Assembly (NCBI RefSeq): GCF_037975245.1
Contig: NC_092566.1
Span: forward strand, 4,156,001-4,216,000
Length of the DNA: 60,000 nucleotides
Direction: 5' to 3'
From: Apostichopus japonicus
Taxonomy: Eukaryota > Echinodermata > Holothuroidea > Aspidochirotida > Stichopodidae
Shown here: positions 42,536-53,819 of the stretch, piece by piece
Layout: the number at the start of each line of letters is the position of its first letter
Numbering within the stretch: the stretch's first letter is position 1
Translations under genes and position numbers: made by a program
The notes under the pieces: model-generated
Database searches by the model: none
What the model was told of the DNA's origin: nothing
The model's input: the letters and a program-made list of their open reading frames with translations, nothing else

Positions 42536-44750
42536 GAATATGGTGCTAGCAAAATATATAGTGATACATTTTGAGCCCATAATAAATCCTGTGACCAGAA
42601 CCGAGTACATTCAATTTCAACTTGCTGAGTTTGGATATGTCACAACTGGCCCAATCATAATTTTAGGTTTTTATCATAATTTTGAGAATTCTAAGAAGTC
42701 ATATTTATGTGATTGCACCACCAAGTGATATGAAATCATGATATATTATGATGAGCTATAAAGATCCAACTTCAAACAAAATCTTGATAAGTTGCTTTAT
42801 CTATAGTTTTATTCATTTTGGAAAGTAAAAAAAGTTAAGTTCTTGGAGAAGCTTAGTTTAGCACAGGATGAACAGCGCACTAAAAAAAAACAAAAAATGC
42901 AAGAAACGCCAAGTGGGGTTAATTATATACAGTTACAAGCAGCATGCAAAATTGACTTTAAAGTTTAACATCTTTGTTTAATGAAATGCAGCAGGCTCTA
43001 AGTACAGATTTAAACAGTCATATACAGGTTTATCCAAGAATCACTCCAACGCAAGTCTCGTGCTGCAGTCGGGTAAGCTAGGAGATAGCAATCTATAATC
43101 AACTTTATTTATATCACAATATTGCATATTTAGAATTTGCAATGCAATATTTATGAATATGTTTGTTTGTTCTACAGTACATCAACGCTGTGCTGCCCCA
43201 TTAAATTGTTTTTGTATTATATTAAAGTGAAAATGCCTTGCTGATGCACACAAGATTACAGGATTACAGTTGTGGGGGGGGGGGGGAGAGAGATGGCGTG
43301 GTTACGTAGGCTCAGGGTAACCACACAGGTATTGCACGTTCATGACCATGTGACATAACTTGTTAAAAACTACCGTAGCCTCAAGTAAACAAGTTAGTAT
43401 ATATGCTAAAATACAATTAACAACATTCATTATATACTGTACTTGATTATAATTTGGTGAAGTTGAATATTCAAAAAAAAATCCTTGTCATATTAACGTT
43501 CACAATTTTGAAGATAACGTTAATTTCCATTTCCATGTATGTATTTTTTGTTTTCTCTTCCTTAATAAATGGCAAAAATATCTGACATGTTTATTGGCTG
43601 CATGGTGGATATTTATGGCCAATCAAGGATCTCTCCCAAGATGGTACTAATAAAATTGATCAAAATACATAAACTTAAAATTTTGAAAGGTTATACATGT
43701 ACTAGATGAGACAGGAATATTCCACGCTTGTCACTTCTGGGAAATTGAGCTCCTTGACTCTTTATGTAGTGTTGTTTCTTTACTGAGGACTGATTTTGGG
43801 ATTTCATTTAGCTACATGATTGTTGTTAGATTGCTATAAATAAATGTGAAATTATTATTTTCTCTGAACAAAAATGTTCAAAACAAATCTTACCACCGTA
43901 GGTAAACTGATGTGTATTCATATATCGGTTGTGATAAATTTGTTAATTTTGTGAAAGGATTCTTAAAAATCCCGTATGTGAACCATAATTAGTTTTAGAC
44001 ATTTTATACCATTATAGTGCATTTTGTGCAGTTAACCCTTCCCTACAAACTTCCAGATTAAGTGTTTACATGTTTGACTCCCACATTAAATTGGAGCTTC
44101 ATTCAGCCACGTTCACTTCCAGAAGAGTGGCGGAAAATTTGCACTTCCGCTAGTAATGTTTTCACTAGAAAGCAGCCCTACAGGCTATAGGCCTTCAACC
44201 CACACATATGTTGCACTATATACTTGTTTTTTTCTTGACGCATACCTGCAATACACATTTATATATGCAAAACCTACTCCTTATTATGCAATTTATACAG
44301 TATTAAAGTTGTACACTGTGTAGCTTATGAAACAAGAAAACTAGTGTACGGTTGAAAAGTTTAATTTCAGAAATATTGATCGGGTTTTCAGATTGATACA
44401 TTACTTTTTATCGATTACAAACACACAACTATCATATTCCAAGGTTGATTTTTTTTTTTTTTTCAATTTTTACTTTTTTTCTTGGTGTCACTGTTGCATG
44501 TCATAAATTCAAAATGTATGCATGTCTGATGTCAATGAACTTCCTCGAGAATACCCCAACCTTTTTTTGTTCTCAAAAACTAGCATCAGTCTGCAATTTG
44601 CAAAGAGTAACAATAACGTCTCTGTGCTGCTACGGCTCTGTTGTTTGCCATCGCCAAACAAACTATAAAGCTAAAAACCAACAGACACAACAATCCAGTG
44701 TTGAAGATAAAATGCTAGGCACACATCAGCAGAGGTCACACAAGTTAATT
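42536..44750. other. non-coding stretch
   Basis: AT-rich sequence with a G run at 43,273-43,287 and T/A runs (44,449-44,482). Small frames lack motifs. Nothing recognised. Confidence 0.4.
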
Positions 44751-44758
44751 TCACTTCA

Positions 44759-45114
44759 AAGGGTGTGAAGACTCACGCAAATAGAAACGTCTAATGCCGG
44801 TAATCTATAGTTTCGAATGAGGTGTAACAGAAGTGTTAGACACTACCATCGATCCCAGAAAATACACACACAGCTTGCTACCGTCCGTAATTAGACAATA
44901 GTGTACAGTCAGTACATACAGCTGCGGTCAATACCCACAGCACAGTATACAAACAATACAGCGATGGACATCTCAGGTCCAGCTAAAGATAACAAGGTAT
45001 CACGTTTCATTACTGTCTGCATTTCGTAGCGACACGAAAAAATTACTTGCAAGCAACAGAAAGTTAACTTTTTCAGATGGCCGCACGCGGTTTGAGGCGA
45101 GTCTTCAATGCCTT
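44759..45114. mobile_element. TTAA-flanked MITE, Kolobok/T2-like, copy 2
   Basis: Same orientation as 7,134-7,503 and clearly homologous along its length, with small deletions. The right flank TTAA (45,115-45,118) is intact; the left flank has decayed to TTCA (44,755-44,758). The minus-strand frame at 44,909-45,154 lies mostly inside the repeat and is not treated as a gene. Confidence 0.82.
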
Positions 45115-45227
45115 TAATGGAATATTCAAAACTAGGCCGTTGGATCAAATGCATCTTCCTCTGTAGGCTGTTATCAACAGCTCAGCACACTCATAAATAT
45201 TCGAACTAGGGTGATTTATTTTATTAT

Positions 45228-45520
45228 TTGGGCTATATGTTGAAGAGTAGAGTAAACTTCTTTTCTGCTTACAGTTGTTTTTTGTTTCTCATCTCTCTAT
45301 CTCTCACCTTGTTTTTCTTGTTGAGTAAAAGAACTTTTCCATTTTTGCCCTCTCAACTGAATATTTCTTTGAATTTCACTTCTATAATTTATTATTATGT
45401 ATCACAAAAATATTCTGACTCAGCAATTCAGCTTGCACAAGAGCTTTCTCAATTGCAGTTTACACGAATAAGTGCAACAAATTTATTGCCTTTATCAGCA
45501 TACAGTAGTAAGGAATAATG
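45228..45520. other. T-rich non-coding stretch
   Basis: A 96-codon plus-strand frame is hydrophobic because of T-rich sequence (SLSLTLFFLL). It has no motif and no splice or start support. Confidence 0.3.
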
Positions 45521-45529
45521 CTATGTATA

Positions 45530-45965
45530 TATATAATTGAAAACGTAATTCCACTCTAGGCGTTTGTCACCTGTATCGAACAATACTAGTTCTGTTTTTG
45601 GTGACATATTTGCCCTACTCTAGAGATCAAATATGATTCTAACCAACTCGTAGTCATTTGTGATTCCTAAAGCCAGATCTTGAAAGAGATACTTTAAACA
45701 GACTTTTGTTAATGAAATGGAGGTAAATGACAAAGGCAAATATATATATACTGGAAAACGTAGTGAGTTGGAAAATTTAGAACAGTGAAAAAACTTCCAG
45801 CCTCCACCGGGATTCGAACCCGGGCCTCCCGCTTTATATGCGGACACCCTAACCAACTAGGCTATGGACGCTGATTGTATATCCAGAGGTTTGAAACCGG
45901 TAAGGAAGGTCATAATTCCACTGTAGGCATTTGTCACCTGTATCGAACAATACTAGTTCTGTTTT
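45530..45965 (-). repeat. tRNA-derived SINE (family B), nested or duplicated copies
   Basis: Body sequence (CACCTGTATCGAACAATACT) occurs twice, at about 45,569 and 45,931, flanking a tRNA-like head (45,800-45,871). The head's 5'-side neighbour (GAGTTGGAAAATTTAGAACA, GTGAAAAAACTTC) recurs at 53,782-53,816. Two insertions of the family, one into or next to the other, explain this. Confidence 0.75.
45800..45871 (-). tRNA. tRNA-like sequence (SINE head, probable pseudo-tRNA)
   Basis: The minus strand folds into a near-complete cloverleaf. Acceptor arm GCGTCCA / TGGAGGC (one mismatch), A box TAGCCTAGTTGGTTAGGG, anticodon arm TCCGC / GCGGG with loop ATATAAA (anticodon ATA by position), T arm CCGGG-TTCGAAT-CCCGG (perfect). 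It belongs to a SINE family, has an unusual anticodon and has no clear terminator, so I treat it as a retroposed head, not a functional tRNA gene. Confidence 0.5.
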
Positions 45966-46228
45966 TGATGACATATGTATGTACAATTGTACTAAATTAC
46001 AAGCATCACCATAATACTATTCAGAAAACTAAAAAGTTGTATTTCAAGATGGAATCTTCTGCGTTGACTTTAATACAGATATTTTCTATGACTCTCTTTT
46101 TAGTTTATTTTAGTACTGTATTTAAGAAAGAGTATCAAGTTCGAAAATATTCATGCACTTCAAATTGTTTTTCCCCTCTTACTTACAGTGCACATCAAAG
46201 TCAGTGTCAACTTCAATAGCATTTTTTG

Positions 46229-46425
46229 AAACATGCAAACTGCCTGGAGAAAAAAAAATTGGATAATTGCTATAAATTCCATTTGAGGGGAAACATTACC
46301 TCTTTTCATTTCCTTTAAATTTTTAAATTGAAATCGCAAACTATCTGGAAAAAAAAATTGGTTAATTTCTATAAATTCCATTTGAGGGGGAACATTACCT
46401 CTTTTCATTTCCATTAAATTCTTAA
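46229..46425. repeat. direct duplication, about 91-bp period, two copies
   Basis: Each copy has CTGGAAAAAAAAATTGG-like sequence, TATAAATTCCATTTGAGGGG and ACATTACCTCTTTTCATTTC. The minus-strand frame there repeats itself. Confidence 0.9.
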
Positions 46426-46429
46426 ATTA

Positions 46430-47240
46430 ACTAACTAAAAAAAAAGGGGAAAAACCAAAACAGGAAGCCTTTTCTTAACAGCGTTCAACTCAGTTTTTGC
46501 TGACTTTCACTTTGAATAAATCTCTAACGGCCTTTGCAGTGTATCATATCAAACCACGCATGAATGGCTACCTGTCGTGAAGAATATATATCGATTCTGA
46601 TTGGATAGCAAGCCGTGAGAATACAATATATGAGAACACAGTTAGGGCTGTTATTGCGTTATTACAAGTTACGAAAAGTATCGCTAATTTCTTACCTGAC
46701 ATTTTGTTTTATTAAATCTTCATTACATGCATGGCAGTAAATTTCGATAAACGATGGATGTCAAGGTTTACGTACGTTTATAACACAAATTGCGAGAAAG
46801 TTCAAACTCAACTGATAAGATTGCTTAGTACTATAGACAAGGCCTCGTTAATGTAACAGCAGTGAGTGAGCAACAGAGACAAGAGATACAGATGCACAAG
46901 AATATTCCTTAGAAGGTGGTGACTTTATCATTTATTGAAATTGTTGTTTGATACTCTTAAAGTACTGACTACTACATTGCTGTACTATTAAACTAAGTAC
47001 TACAGATCACATGACTACTGTAAACAACTGCCGTAAACAACAAATACTGTTGCTATGGACTACGTCAAATATAGTTTAGTTTAGTTTAGTAGAAAAAAAG
47101 GATCAGGAGGGACACTTAAGTCCCCATCAAGGACCCTATAGAGAGAGGAAAAAAACTGAAGACACAAACACTCAGACCCGATTACAAATATAGTGACTAA
47201 TGAGAAATAAATGTATATCTTCTAAGCCTTTTGGTGAAAG
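46430..47240. other. non-coding stretch
   Basis: A small AGTTT tandem (TAGTTTAGTTTAGTTTAG, 47,074-47,092) precedes a segment GGACACTTAAGTCCCC with a palindromic ACTTAAGT. It could be the 3' end of an unrecognised non-LTR element. No gene. Confidence 0.35.
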
Positions 47241-47244
47241 CCAA

Positions 47245-47420
47245 GCATGGGCTAGACAGAAAGTTACTTTGTCCCCGTTTTGATTTCCCAAAAGGGTAAA
47301 ACTCTGGAGTCACTCTTACCGACCTTGCAAACTTATGAGGGGGACTGCGGATTGCAAAGTCGGCAATGACTACAATACGGATTGCAAAGCCAGTAATTAC
47401 TATTACAGTTAGATTTGTCC
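47245..47420 (-). repeat. dispersed repeat, copy 2 (inverted mate of 9.63-9.78 kb)
   Basis: Reverse complement of the family described at 9,625. Here the TTGCAAAGTCGGCAATGACT segment is itself followed by a related TTGCAAAGCCAGTAATTACT, so a short internal duplication is present. Confidence 0.65.
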
Positions 47421-47574
47421 AACAAGAACACATACAGAAATGCTGTACTCAAAGCCTATGACTTTGTTGTTCGGCCAGGCAATGGCACTGTCTGCACCTG
47501 TTTGTCAATGTTAGAAATAAAATTCAATAGGTAGAATAACATTATCAAAGGAACATTAAATTTGTACTTGGTAC

Positions 47575-47829
47575 CAGTGGCGGAGCTAGGGGTATTGGTC
47601 AGAGGTGGCGAGAATGGTCTGTATGGGCGCTTTCGACTTTATCTAAGCGGAGCACCACCACAGGTTGCTAATTTGCAGATAAACGAAGAATAAATAGGTG
47701 TCATCGCCAACAAAATGTGACAAATGTCAATAGGTAGATGAGAGTGCAATAAAAAAGTAAATAATTGCGAATAAGTAAAAAGTGGTGAATAGCTGAAAAG
47801 GGCGCCAGCAGTCCATTTGAGTCCGTCAG
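47575..47829 (+). mobile_element. hAT-type MITE, truncated copy
   Basis: Starts CAGTGGCGGAGCTAGGGGTA like the complete copy at 48,717 and runs colinear with it. It lacks the central block (about 48,808-48,880) and stops at GAGTCCGTCAG before the right terminus. Confidence 0.82.
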
Positions 47830-48708
47830 TTAAAATATGTTGAGTTTGATACAAAAATTGTTAAACCCTTGTACAATAGTCCATGTACAGTACCTGAAGC
47901 TTTGGTTAGTACCATTATCTGATAGGGGTCACGTAAGTTGGCTTTAAATAAAGACAAATATGGAAATTATATAACTATAATGAAAATACACCTGCTTGCA
48001 TGGCAGAAGACATGTAAGGAACACACATATGTTTTATGTATTCTGAAATATAATTCTCATCGGAGTACTCGAAAATGTAAATTACCTGTTAACCTTAACA
48101 CATAACCAGTAGAACCCCTGTGACAAATTTTAAGCGGTACGAATTAATCAGGTCACACATCCAGAGTCTACGCATACTAAGTACTTTTAAACATTTCCTT
48201 TCGGGGAACATGTCATGCTGTAGTTTTGAATTTACCTTCTCTCCTCGAAAACAAGAGGAAGGGTTACCGAGAAATAACGCTATGACATCACAGATGATGT
48301 CACAGACAAGAATACTTTCTTGGTATATATACAGAGATGTTAGATTTTACAGGGTGTTTTAGATGATAGATGTGCACACAGACAGGTGTAATATTTCCTG
48401 TCAAAAAGAGTTACTGTGGCAGTCAATGTGTAATTGTTTTAAGTGTGGGACTTAGGATTTGGAAAAGTAGCATTATTATCAATTTTGTTTAGGCTAGTAA
48501 AACTGTTAAACTGTAATCATTCTGGGAAAGCGTGATGTAGGAGGACTTCCTGTCTGTGATCTCCCATCTGCTAAGAGATTGTAAATGTGAACTCGGAGGT
48601 AAGGGGGATGGGATAGATCTCTGTAAATTTACTCTCTGTTATATTAACTATGGAATATTAACCAGCTCACATAAATGACTCAATTCATACGTGTACACAG
48701 GCAACTCA
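47830..48708. other. non-coding stretch between two MITE copies
   Basis: Small plus-strand frame at 48,120-48,362 without motifs. GATGATGTCAC and GACATCACAGATGATGTC form a short palindrome around 48,282-48,303. Nothing else recognised. Confidence 0.35.
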
Positions 48709-48716
48709 TACAGTAG

Positions 48717-49101
48717 CAGTGGCGGAGCTAGGGGTATTGGTCAGGGGGGCGAGATTGGTCTGTAGGGGCGCTTTCGACACTATCTAAGTGGAGCGCCACC
48801 ACAGGTTGGCGCGGAGCGTACAGAAATTTTTTGAGTAAAGATACTCCCTAGATCACCGGAAATGACCCTTTCCGGGCCTATTAATTTGCAGATAATGAAG
48901 AATAAATAAGTGTCATCTCCATTTTGTCAGAAAATTAGACCAACAAAATGTGACAAATGTCAATAGGTATTTTAGAGTGCAATAAAAAAGTCAATAATCG
49001 CGAATCAGTAAAAAGTGATAAAAAGCTGAAAAGGGCGCCAGCAGTCCGTTTGAGTCCGTCAGGGGGGCATCCGCCCCCTCTGTATGGACGCTCCGCCACT
49101 G
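48717..49101 (+). mobile_element. hAT-type MITE with perfect 8-bp target duplication
   Basis: 385 bp with 12-bp terminal inverted repeats (CAGTGGCGGAGC ... GCTCCGCCACTG) and TACAGTAG on both sides (48,709-48,716 and 49,102-49,109). An 8-bp duplication and CAGTGGCG termini fit the hAT superfamily. There is no transposase, so mobility would depend on an enzyme elsewhere. The intact duplication suggests a recent insertion. Confidence 0.93.
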
Positions 49102-49109
49102 TACAGTAG

Positions 49110-50384
49110 CTTGCCTTGCTACAACAACACATATATGTGCATTACACACTTATTTACAGACATAGTCATATACACAGTATAGCAGTTTAACAAATCAATA
49201 ATTTAAGGATCTTACACAAACAGCATGAACGGGCCTCGAAAGTTGAACTATTTGCTGGCCAAATACCAGTGGATTTGGACATACAGTAAGACAGTAGAAG
49301 GAAACGGCACTGGCAATTTTGTACCAATAGACAATCCGAAACTTAGACACATGTACGGTAAAGTTGGTTATTAATAGTTAGCAATTGTCAGTGCAAGAAG
49401 ACAGTAGGTATAATTTCAGACTATATTATTATCAGCAAATTCTATTTGGCTGCTCTCATAAACCTGTACAGTTTCAGTCTTATGTGTGTTACAAGTTAGG
49501 AAAACACTGTTGAGAACTCAATTTTAGCCATTACTTAGATTTGTTAAAACAATGGGATTTTTTTTAGCAAGTTGTTTCTAAATTTTGGAAATCCTAGGAT
49601 ATGACATGTACACATTCTATTTGCTTATATATCTGTCTAAGAACTGTAATTGACAACTGTGCACACTGTTAATGGAATCCCTTAAGCCTCATCAAACATC
49701 GCATTCTAATGTCTCTGTGATCCAAATTAATACTCCCTCACACACAACATATATACAGATTGGAATAGATTATATGAGCTCTAAAACAATTTCTCTGATT
49801 AATGTGAGCCGATGTGTGGCTGACGTAGGTGTAATCGTTGGCTCTGTGGAAGAAAATGCAAATTCACCTGCGTAGGTCGTGTATGATTTTGAGATAAAAG
49901 CGGTAATTTTACCGCAATTAGGCATAGAAATGGTTCAGGGCATCTAACCTTCCTCTGAGAGATGTTTTTGTGTCATATATTTGTTGAGAATGGTGTTGTC
50001 ATCCTGTGAAGAATCTATTAATGGAAGGCAATGATGCTACAATGATGTCAAATGGATCTTGAAGCCTGCTCTCCTGGATAATGAACAGATTATTTTAATT
50101 CTCAAGCAGATATAAAGCCCCAATTTTGGGAAGTTTCCGATGAGTGATGATTAAAATCACATATCAAGCTATATCAATACCTTAAAACACTGCGGATGAG
50201 GAAAGATGGAAAGGGGGACGGGCAGGGGGGCAGGCATTGGGCGGGTGGGGATAACCAGAGGGTAAAATCTTCATTAGCCTTTTACATGACAAAGAAGCTT
50301 CAGTTTAAAAGTACAAGTCCCTTTATAAAGTTTATGAACGCTGACTGCAGCTGCGTGATGATGCTAATGTGCAGACAGTATGGA
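49110..50384. other. non-coding stretch
   Basis: AT-rich sequence with a G-rich patch at 50,205-50,252. No convincing frame. Confidence 0.4.
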
Positions 50385-50389
50385 TGTTC

Positions 50390-50810
50390 TTGTTGCTTTA
50401 AAGGAGCTTATGAATATATCCTTGCTTGATACATTCAAGTTGTGTAATTGATTATCAATGTTGAATGGAACCATGAATGCGTCTTTAAAGGAGTTAATGA
50501 ATATTCTTGCTTGATACTGTCAATGTTGTATAATGCCTCTTAGATGGATTATCAAAGTTGAATGAAATCATCAATGCTGCTTAAAAGGAGCTAATGAATA
50601 TATCCTTGCTTGATACTGTCAATGTTGTGTGTACCTCTTAGATTTGTTACTAAAGTTGAATGAACCATGAATGCTGCTTTAAAGGAGCTTATGAGTATAT
50701 CCTTGCTTGATACCATCAATGCTGTATAATGCCTCTTAGATTGATTATCAAGGTTGTATGAAACCATGAATGCTGCTTTAAAGGAGCTAATGAATATAGC
50801 CTTGTTTGGT
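50390..50810. repeat. tandem array, about 97-bp unit, about 5 copies
   Basis: Units contain AAAGGAGCTAATGAATATAT, CCTTGCTTGATACTGTCAAT, GCCTCTTAGATTGATTATCA and ACCATGAATGCTGCTTT. Starts are near 50,398, 50,487, 50,585, 50,681 and 50,778. Confidence 0.9.
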
Positions 50811-52845
50811 GCTACCCTATAGTTATGAATGCCAGTTGTATATGAACCTTGATGATTGCATACAAAAGACCTGTAACTTGCATACAACTAGCATTCAACT
50901 GGTTTGAAACTATGTACAACATGTACAAATCTTTTTCAGATTGAGGGGTATGCAGTAATGGTTTATACAAACAAAAAACTCCAGTGCAAAAGTATAGCTT
51001 CAAAACAATATGAAAAACTGAACAAAATAACACACAAGTTAGAGGTATGAGCATCCTGTTAGCATTTCAACAAAAATTCATAACCAGAGTTTTAAATAGG
51101 AGTACAAATAAACAGCACGGGTATGAGTACAAGAAGAATTACCCTTGGTAATGGTTACAAGGCTCTAAGCCTCTAAGTGAGAGTTCAAGTACTGTACTTA
51201 ATGTGACACTAATTTATCTAGATATATACTAGATTCCCACATGTCCTTGAGTACGAGTAAGACCCCCCGAGCGCGAGTACGATCAGACTCACTACAAGTT
51301 TACCGAAACCACAGATGGATATAACTAGTCTGACCTACTGTATAGTTGGTCAATGCTTACCTGAGGTGCACAAGTAATCACAAATACATTAAGTCATAGC
51401 TGTAAGGTCTTGTCACTTCTCTGAATCAGCAGGTTTCCCTCTCCACAAGATTTAAAAAAAAAATCACTTTCAAAATGCCTTATGAAACCATATAAAAAGG
51501 AGAACTAAAATATATGAAAACTCCTGTTTTCACAGTTTTTTATATTTATTTTTCTCCTTCCTCTGCCAAGGAAATAAGAACTTCAAAAGGATTTTTTTGT
51601 CTACAGTCTGATCAGAGAAAACTCGATCGTTATATTGACTGCAGATGAGAACGCACAGAACTATTGCCGTCTTATGCGAAGTCTGCTACAGTGACAACGA
51701 AGACGACTAGCTTAAAAAGAAGCAGGCATGAAATTTCTCAATTAAATCTCACATCGTCTCTGCCGGCTGGTGATTGGACGGCTCAAATTAGATGAAACCT
51801 GTGTGTCTGAACAACAGAGGACTCTCTTCCCTATTTAGATAAACTGAAAAATTCACTTTTGAAATGGGAGGAGGAGGGTTAACAACCCAAATGTAAACAG
51901 GCAAAAAATTAATATGCAGTTTGAGAATGACCACAGGTATAAAATCCCTGACAGATTATTAAATAAATATTGACAAAGGCATCACCGATTGTATAAGATA
52001 CACAAAAGAAATGTCTTTGTACACAGTATATAAACGACATGGATACTGTATACATGGAGTGAAAGTCCACTGCTAAATAAATCTTGTGGATACAGGATTG
52101 AAGCTTTTTTGGCACTTCAGTTTGTTTGTGAGATGACCAAATCGGTCCATCTTTGAAAAGAATCTGATGTTAGGGAAGAGGAGTTTTATTTTACTGAAGA
52201 AATATAGGTTTCAAAACTTTGAGAGTGTGGTTCACTAAAATTGTCAAAATTTGACTGTACTTCTGACAAAACTCATATTTCATTGGAAATAAGACCATCG
52301 ATGAGCTAACGAAAGATTATGGCAATACGTGCAGAAGGAGAATAAATTTCTTCGGTTCTTGGAAGCGACAGTAAAAATGGGCAAATGTAATTTTTGAAAA
52401 TATAAAGAAATCATGAGCATTTGGGTTTCGCTGGTATCCATCAAAGAGATGCTCATGGCACATTGAAACGCTGTTCATTCTCTTCTAAATTTTATCATGT
52501 TTCCCACTTTCACATACTGTACCATTATAATGTGGTCATTTGGGTAGAATATCAGCCTTTCGACAGATTTGCTGTCTAGTTAACCAATGCTTGACCACAA
52601 CATCTGTACAAGTTTTGTATTGATTACTTCCTTCACATATGATGCAAACCACTGGTATTAAAATCGGGTGTTACATCGTTTTTCCATGCAAGAATTGTTA
52701 GAACATTATGGAGGGTAACTCAAAAACAAATTTTTAAAGAGAAAAAGAAACCGCCATTATTTGTGGACGAGGGAAAGTGACAAATCAAAAAATTAAGTTT
52801 ACGTTCAAAAATTTTTTTTGCATAATATAACATCATTTTGCAATT
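50811..52845. other. non-coding stretch
   Basis: Contains GAGTACGAGTAAG-type short repeats (51,240-51,290) and A/T runs. Small frames lack motifs, splice support or start context. Confidence 0.4.
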
Positions 52846-52849
52846 AGTT

Positions 52850-53000
52850 CCCCAAACTTACTGGTTTGGGGATTTACAGGCGACGATACTTACCTGTCTC
52901 CCACTCCACATCTGCACTTTTCCCAAGTACCTAAACTACACCTTGGAATGCTTTAGCACTGTGCCCTCGCTCTCTGTGCACCCCACCCCCCCCCCCCCAT
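52850..53000 (-). repeat. DIRS-terminus-like repeat, well-preserved solo copy
   Basis: CCCCAAACTTACTGGTTTGG, GGATTTACAGGCGACGATAC, TTACCTGTCTCCCACTCCAC, then CCTAAACTACACCTTGGAAT and TTTAGCACTGTGCCCTCGC, ending in a C run (52,983-53,000). It is the longest of the solitary copies and a good representative of the family. Confidence 0.75.
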
Positions 53001-53289
53001 TCCTCTGTTTTCCATTTCTCTGCTCGGTCAGACAAAATTAAATCATCTGGTTATAATGTCACAGGAAAAGAGAGAGAAACAAAACTTAACTTAAAATTGG
53101 GACAGATGAATGGAAACTATCGGTGAGGCTGAGGTATATAATCAAGTTAAGCAATTAGGGCCAAATAATATGTTAAATTTTTGTTTTCTTCCTCGATATG
53201 AGGTTAACTTGAAGAAATGTCATGTTTTTTATTCTTTCTAGTTAACAAAACACGTCATAGGAGGTTTTCTTTCTTTTTTGTTATTTTAG

Positions 53290-53322
53290 AGTAGGAGGGG
53301 GAGGGGGAGGGGGAGGTGGGGA
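53290..53322 (+). repeat. GGGGGA repeat (quadruplex-capable)
   Basis: Four or more runs of 4-5 G in a regular AGGGGG tandem. The surrounding 53.0-53.67 kb shows no gene. Confidence 0.7.
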
Positions 53323-53672
53323 TGTAATATCAGATTGCTGACAACTACAGAATAATCATGTTATAGAAACTGATGACAACATTTGGAGCAGAGGTTCTCT
53401 ACCTTCTATGAGGGCAAGAGAAAAACAGTTGGAACTGAACAGAACCAAACTTCACAATACCTTCACAATTTACAAAGTTAGGCTAGTAGGGTGCTCAAGA
53501 ATGGGTACGTCCTGACGGGCCACATACCTAATTAACTAGTGCAAGGTTGTGTGTTTATTTTCTTTCACAGGAATCTTTATTGGGCTGGATTTAGCCTGTG
53601 GGCCACCCATAGAGAACCCATGGTTTAGAGTACTTATTGAACTTAATGGTCAATATGTCTCCCATTCTACTA

Positions 53673-53694
53673 GCATATATATATATATATATAT

Positions 53695-53767
<73 letters not shown>

Positions 53768-53768
53768 T
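53673..53768. repeat. (TA)n microsatellite
   Basis: Long TA tract with one GATA interruption. It is followed at once by a family-B SINE fragment (53,769-53,816). Confidence 0.95.
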
Positions 53769-53819
53769 AATTGAAATCGTGGTGAGTTGGAAAATCCAGA
53801 ACAGTGAAAAAACTTCTCT

